From Streptomyces bacillaris (lineage in GTDB: Bacteria > Actinomycetota > Actinomycetes > Streptomycetales > Streptomycetaceae): a stretch of 64,000 nucleotides of DNA. A program made the position numbers and the translations under genes. Location: the NCBI RefSeq assembly GCF_003268675.1, contig NZ_CP029378.1, positions 4,402,001 through 4,466,000 on the forward strand. The letters run 5' to 3'. Shown here in pieces: positions 60,430 through 64,000 of the stretch. Every line of letters begins with the position of its first letter. Positions within the stretch are counted from its first letter, which is position 1. The notes below the pieces were generated by a model. It saw only the letters and a list, made by a program, of their open reading frames with translations, had not been told where the DNA came from and did not search any database.

Positions 60430-62253
60430 TCACGCAGCGCGTACCTCGTGCTCCTGGGCCGTACGCGGTGTGTGACCGCAGGGGCGCTGAGCGCGCGGGC
60501 GGAACGGGCGGGGCAGCGAGAAGTTGACGAACCCCTCCGCCTGCATCGCCGCGATCCCGATCCGGGGCAGGTCCCGGCTGGAGCGGAAGACCATGAAGCG
60601 CGGCTCCCAGCGCGGCCGGAACTTGGCGTTGAACTTGTACAGCGACTCGATCTGGAACCAGCGCGAGAGGAAGATCAGCAGCCCGCGCCAGCAGCGCAGC
60701 ACCGGTCCCGCGCCGAGCCGCTCGCCGCGGGCCAGGGCCGAGCGGAACATCGCGAAGTTCAGCGAGACCTGCTTGACGCCGAGCTTCCCGGCGGCCTGGA
60801 GCGAGGCGACGATCAGCAGCTCGTTCATGCCGGGGTCGGCCGAGCGGTCGCGACGCATCAGCTCCAGCGACATCCCGTCGCGCCCCCAGGGGACGAAGTG
60901 GAGGACCGCCTTCAGGTCGCCGTGCGGTCCCTCCTCGGAGCCGGGGAGGTGGGCGGTGGCGATCACGCAGTCGCCGTCGGCGGGGTCGCCGATCCGGCCG
61001 AGCGCCATGGAGAAGCCGCGCTCGGTGTCGGTGCCGCGCCAGTCGGCGGCGGCCCGGCGGATGCGCTCCAGCTCGGTGGCGCCGATGTCACGTGCCCGCC
61101 GGACCCGGGTCTCGTAGCCGTTGCGTTCGATGCGCCCCACCATCTGGCGCACGTTCCGCATGGCCCGCCCGGCGAGCGAGAAATCCGCGACGTCCACCAC
61201 CGCCTCGTCGCCCAGCTCCAGGGCGGTGAGCCCGGTCTCGCGGGTCCAGACCTCGCCGCCGCGCTCGCTGCACCCCATCACGGCCGGGGTCCAGGAGTGC
61301 GCCTTCGCCTCGTCCATGAACCGCTCGATCGCGCCCGGCCAGGCCTCCACGTCGCCGATCGGGTCCCCGCCGGCCAGCATCACCCCGGAGACGACCCGGT
61401 AGCAGACGGCGGCCTTGCCGCTGGGGGAGAAGACGACGGCCTTGTCGCGGCGGAGCGCGAAGTGGCCGAGCGAGTCCCGCCCGCCGTGGGTGGCCAGCAG
61501 CGCCCGCAGCCGGCTCTCGTCGTCCTCGGTGAGCCGGGCGGCCGGGTGCTCGGGCCGGAAGGCCAGGTAGATCGTCGTGACGGCGGTGAGCAGGCCGAGC
61601 GCGCCCAGGGAGTACGCCACGGTCCAGCTGGTGCGCCCCGCGTAGTCGACCGGTCCCTCCACGCCGAACAGGCCGTACAGCACGTGCTGGAGCCGGTCCG
61701 CGATGGACGGGTCACCGACGACCCGGCCGGGGTGGACGGAGACGATGACCAGGCCGAGCGCCAGCGAAGAGGCCCCGAGCAGCACGAAGTTGGCCAGCGC
61801 CCGCCAGCGGCTGCGCGGGTCGGGCAGCGCGCGGAACTGGTCGCGGTGGCGGATCAGGAGCGCGCAGAGCGTCAGGGAGACCAGCACGCCGACGATCGAG
61901 TGGCGGTACGCGAACTGCGCCACGGCCCCCGCCGGGAGCAGCACCACCGCCGCCCGCCAGGCCCGCCGCTTGTGCCGCTTCAGCCCGTGCGCGAGCAGGA
62001 GCAGCAGGATGCCCGCGCTCAGCGAGAGCGCGGCGGCGAACGGGCCGAGCGCCCCGGGGAGCACCTCGGCCAGGGAGTGCATCCGGCTGTGCCGGAAGCG
62101 CGGGAAGACCCCGGCCGCGACGTCGATCAGCCCGACGACGGTGCAGGCGGTGCCGACGACCGTCGGTACGGATTCGGGGCGGGGCCCGCGCAGCAGCCGC
62201 CGCAGACGTGGTGGAACCGACACCGATTTATCCCCATCTACCGTGACAGACAT
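60430..62253 (-). CDS. MprF-like membrane protein (DUF2156, phosphatidylglycerol lysyltransferase type)
   Basis: 607 residues from ATG 62253 (MSVTVDGDKSVSVPPRL). A GTG at 62364 would add 37 residues of low quality. About six spans lie at ~25-240, including VPTVVGTACTVVGLIDVAAGVF, LGPFAAALSLSAGILLLLLAH, RRAWRAAVVLLPAGAVAQFAY and LANFVLLGASSLALGLVIV. The C-terminal cytosolic GNAT-fold domain carries LLATHGGRDSLGHFALRRDKAVVFSPSGKAAV, GDPIGD, and FNAKFRPRWEPRFMVF. The family moves lysine from lysyl-tRNA to phosphatidylglycerol, lowering surface charge. Specificity is not proved. It lies 33 bp upstream of folP. Confidence 0.88.
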   Translation of the reverse strand: MSVTVDGDKSVSVPPRLRRLLRGPRPESVPTVVGTACTVVGLIDVAAGVFPRFRHSRMHSLAEVLPGALGPFAAALSLSAGILLLLLAHGLKRHKRRAWRAAVVLLPAGAVAQFAYRHSIVGVLVSLTLCALLIRHRDQFRALPDPRSRWRALANFVLLGASSLALGLVIVSVHPGRVVGDPSIADRLQHVLYGLFGVEGPVDYAGRTSWTVAYSLGALGLLTAVTTIYLAFRPEHPAARLTEDDESRLRALLATHGGRDSLGHFALRRDKAVVFSPSGKAAVCYRVVSGVMLAGGDPIGDVEAWPGAIERFMDEAKAHSWTPAVMGCSERGGEVWTRETGLTALELGDEAVVDVADFSLAGRAMRNVRQMVGRIERNGYETRVRRARDIGATELERIRRAAADWRGTDTERGFSMALGRIGDPADGDCVIATAHLPGSEEGPHGDLKAVLHFVPWGRDGMSLELMRRDRSADPGMNELLIVASLQAAGKLGVKQVSLNFAMFRSALARGERLGAGPVLRCWRGLLIFLSRWFQIESLYKFNAKFRPRWEPRFMVFRSSRDLPRIGIAAMQAEGFVNFSLPRPFRPRAQRPCGHTPRTAQEHEVRAA

Positions 62254-62442
62254 CGCTTCCCGTGGCTCCAGATGAGATTGCAGAGATTCTTCGGTCCGTC
62301 GGCGTGGCCCTACGGACGATGTGCGCCCTGTAGGACGGGCGTTGGGTGGCGAGGGTTCATCCACATTCCGGAAATTTCCTGCTCACCGGTGCGGAGAGTG
62401 CCCGCCGGGGGCCTCGACGAGAACGTGGAGAGAAGCTCACTC

Positions 62443-63564
62443 ATGGGTCTCACCAGCAAGGTAGTTCTGGCGGTCGCGATCGCCTCGGCCGTGGCGTTGT
62501 TCGCCGCCACGGTCTGGTTCTGGCCACGCCTGGCCCGGCGGAGCGCCGCCGCCGTGACGGGCCGGGTGGGGCTGCTGCTGGCGACCCAGCTGACGCTGTT
62601 CGCCGCGGTCGGCCTGGCCGCCAACAACGCGTTCCTCTTCTACGGTTCCTGGGCCGACCTCTTCGGCCAGGAGCAGGAGCTGGGCGTGGTCACCGACCAC
62701 CGGGACGGGGCGGCCGGCTCGCGCCACATGACGCGGATCGGCACGCAGAAGCCGGACGTCCCCGGCGGCGGGGTGCCGTCGGCGGGCGGGCGGATCGACA
62801 AGGTGGTGGTCTCGGGGCGGCAGTCGGGCATCGAGTCACCGGCGTACGTCTACCTGCCCCCGGAGTACTTCCAGCGCGCGTACGCCGACCGGACGTTCCC
62901 GGCGGTCGTGGTGCTGACCGGCTACCCGGGGACGGCGGAGAACCTCTTCAAGGGCCTGCGCTACCCCCGTACGGCGCACGAGCGGGTGAAGGCGGGCAAG
63001 GCGCAGCCGATGATCCTGGTGATGCTGCGGCCGACGGTGGCCCCGCCCCGGGACACCGAGTGCGTGGACATCCCGAAGGGGCCGCAGACGGAGACGTTCT
63101 TCGCGAAGGACCTCCCGGAGGCGGTCTCGCAGACGTACCGGGTCGGGAAGCAGGCCCGTAACTGGGGGATCATCGGCAACTCGACCGGCGGCTACTGCGC
63201 GCTGAAGATCGGCCTGCACCACCCGGACCGGTACGCGGCGAGCGCCGGGCTGTCGGCGTACTACAAGGCGGCCGAGGACCCGACGACCGGCGACCTGTTC
63301 CACGGGAACCAGGCGCTGCGGGACCGGGCGAACCTGATGTGGACGCTGGAGAACCGGCCGCCGTCCGGGGGGTCCTTCCTGGTGACGACGTCCCGGCAGG
63401 GCGAGGGGAACCTGAAGAGCACGATGAAGTTCATCGACAAGGTGAAGGCGCCCGCGCAGGTCTCCTCGATCGTGCTGGAGAGCGGCGGGCACAACTTCAC
63501 GACCTGGCGCCGGGAGATCCCGCCGGCCCTGGAGTGGCTGAGCGGGCGTCTCAGCGCGCAGTGA
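62443..63564 (+). CDS. Membrane-anchored esterase (esterase D / mycolyltransferase-like)
   Basis: 373 residues from ATG 62443 with GGAGAGAAG upstream. Two spans at the N-terminus (VVLAVAIASAVALFAATVWFW and VGLLLATQLTLFAAVGLAAN) are followed by an outside hydrolase domain. Catalytic pieces: nucleophile elbow GNSTGGYCALKIGLHHPDRYA, and His in ESGGHNFTTWRREIPPALEWL. A Tyr/Pro-rich strand block SPAYVYLPPEYFQ fits the esterase/antigen 85 fold. Such Streptomyces proteins act on unknown esters at the cell surface. Divergent from the MprF-like gene. Confidence 0.87.
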   Translation: MGLTSKVVLAVAIASAVALFAATVWFWPRLARRSAAAVTGRVGLLLATQLTLFAAVGLAANNAFLFYGSWADLFGQEQELGVVTDHRDGAAGSRHMTRIGTQKPDVPGGGVPSAGGRIDKVVVSGRQSGIESPAYVYLPPEYFQRAYADRTFPAVVVLTGYPGTAENLFKGLRYPRTAHERVKAGKAQPMILVMLRPTVAPPRDTECVDIPKGPQTETFFAKDLPEAVSQTYRVGKQARNWGIIGNSTGGYCALKIGLHHPDRYAASAGLSAYYKAAEDPTTGDLFHGNQALRDRANLMWTLENRPPSGGSFLVTTSRQGEGNLKSTMKFIDKVKAPAQVSSIVLESGGHNFTTWRREIPPALEWLSGRLSAQ

Positions 63565-63603
63565 GGGCCCGGGTGGCTCATGCGGTGGTGGGCGCCGGGA
63601 GGC

Positions 63604-64000
63604 TCACGCCGTGGCCACCGTCTCCACCGCCACCTCCGCGCGCGGCAGCGCCTGGGCGTCGGCGTCGATCGAGCGGCGCAGCGCCTCGTGCAGCCGGGCG
63701 GGGGTCAGGACGCCGAGGAAGCGGCCCTCGCCCCCCTCGTCGATGACCGCGATCCACCCGGCGTCGTGCTGGAGCATGGTGGCGAACGCCTGCTTCAGCG
63801 GGGCGCCGAGCGGAAGCCAGGCCTCCATCCGGCGGGCGTGCTCGCGTACGGAGGCCGTGCCGTCGGCGGGGGTGTCGGCCGGGATCCAGCCGTGCAGGTT
63901 CTCCCGGCCGTCCAGGACGACCGCCCAGCGCGCGCCCTCGGAGCGGAGCCGGGCGGTGGCCTCCGCGAGGGTGTCGTCGAGGTGGACGACCGGGGGCCGC
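63604..64000 (-). CDS. CBS-domain pair, C-terminal part; probably a betaine-type ABC ATPase (5' end outside window)
   Basis: The frame is open from 64000 to the stop at 63604, giving 131 residues, so the start lies beyond the window. Two CBS-like units are visible: VVHLDDTLAEATARLRSEGARWAVVLDGRENLHGWI, and PLGAPLKQAFATMLQHDAGWIAVIDEGGEGRFLGVLTPARLHEALRRSI. An internal ATG at 63828 would split the pair and is rejected as the start. A C-terminal CBS pair ending in this way is typical of the OpuCA/ProV-type ATPase of glycine-betaine/proline importers, where CBS domains sense ionic strength. The ATPase part is not in the window, so this is inference. Confidence 0.7.
   Translation of the reverse strand, partial: RPPVVHLDDTLAEATARLRSEGARWAVVLDGRENLHGWIPADTPADGTASVREHARRMEAWLPLGAPLKQAFATMLQHDAGWIAVIDEGGEGRFLGVLTPARLHEALRRSIDADAQALPRAEVAVETVATA

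Noticed and set aside
59521..62442. Upstream extension of the esterase frame (1347 codons in all)
   Set aside because: The extension runs antisense to folP and the MprF-like gene; the two membrane spans and ribosome site place the start at 62443.

Overview
The window is about 72% G+C by eye, with almost every codon ending in G or C, many GTG starts and several Streptomyces-type paralogous families (XRE/DUF397/ATPase triad, Ser/Thr kinase with Gly-Ser linker, SigE-type sigma factor, secreted enzymes with CBM5/12 domains). It is a stretch of a Streptomyces chromosome. It is mostly conserved core genome with one clearly different insert and several small accessory patches. No secondary-metabolite cluster, CRISPR array, integrase or transposase was seen.

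Layout. 1-4657: end of the thymidylate kinase fusion gene, holB, and a lipoprotein alpha/beta-hydrolase. 4776-4892: tRNA-Thr(CGT) and its terminator. 4895-10493: a visibly less G+C-rich island holding two translationally coupled genes (McrB-like AAA+ ATPase, then a McrC/DUF2357-like PD-(D/E)xK nuclease with a HEPN-like tail) divergent from a beta-class DNA methyltransferase. This looks like a restriction/defence system; its far end carries a degenerate echo of the tRNA 3' end plus terminator. 10669-16711: a hypothetical protein, a six-copy 26-bp tandem repeat, an HSP90-family chaperone and a 994-residue TPR protein. 16985-22796: Ser/Thr kinase, ABC exporter with a GntR (YtrA-type) repressor, and a small phosphotransferase. 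23022-27283: secreted S1 protease and secreted intradiol dioxygenase, both ending in a CBM5/12 domain, then a SigE-type sigma factor and a membrane protein. 27347-33265: DNA polymerase I-like protein, DUF2786 protein, FUSC-family membrane protein, lipoprotein. 33428-35601: DUF397 / histidine-kinase-like ATPase / XRE regulator triad sharing an 18-bp promoter element. 35660-39826: aldehyde dehydrogenase with a Ser in place of the catalytic Cys, then a PadR-controlled DrrAB-like exporter with three operator copies. 39837-47578: glutamate decarboxylase, WrbA, ClC-type channel, YbjQ protein, a convergent DedA/DUF368 pair, ThrE-like exporter.

47755-64000 is housekeeping: ppa, dacB, a DUF2342 zincin, tilS (with an apparent frameshift), hpt, ftsH, folE, and convergent folP/NTF2-like and folB-folK-DUF3180 units separated by a secreted protein gene, then an MprF-like membrane protein, a membrane-anchored esterase, and the tail of a CBS-domain protein (probably a betaine-type ABC ATPase) running off the end.

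The best candidates for new biology are the McrB / McrC-HEPN / methyltransferase island, the 18-bp element shared by the XRE/DUF397/ATPase triad, the Cys-to-Ser aldehyde dehydrogenase, the HSP90-TPR operon, and the side-by-side DedA and DUF368 genes. All functional statements rest on motifs read by eye; no database search was run.
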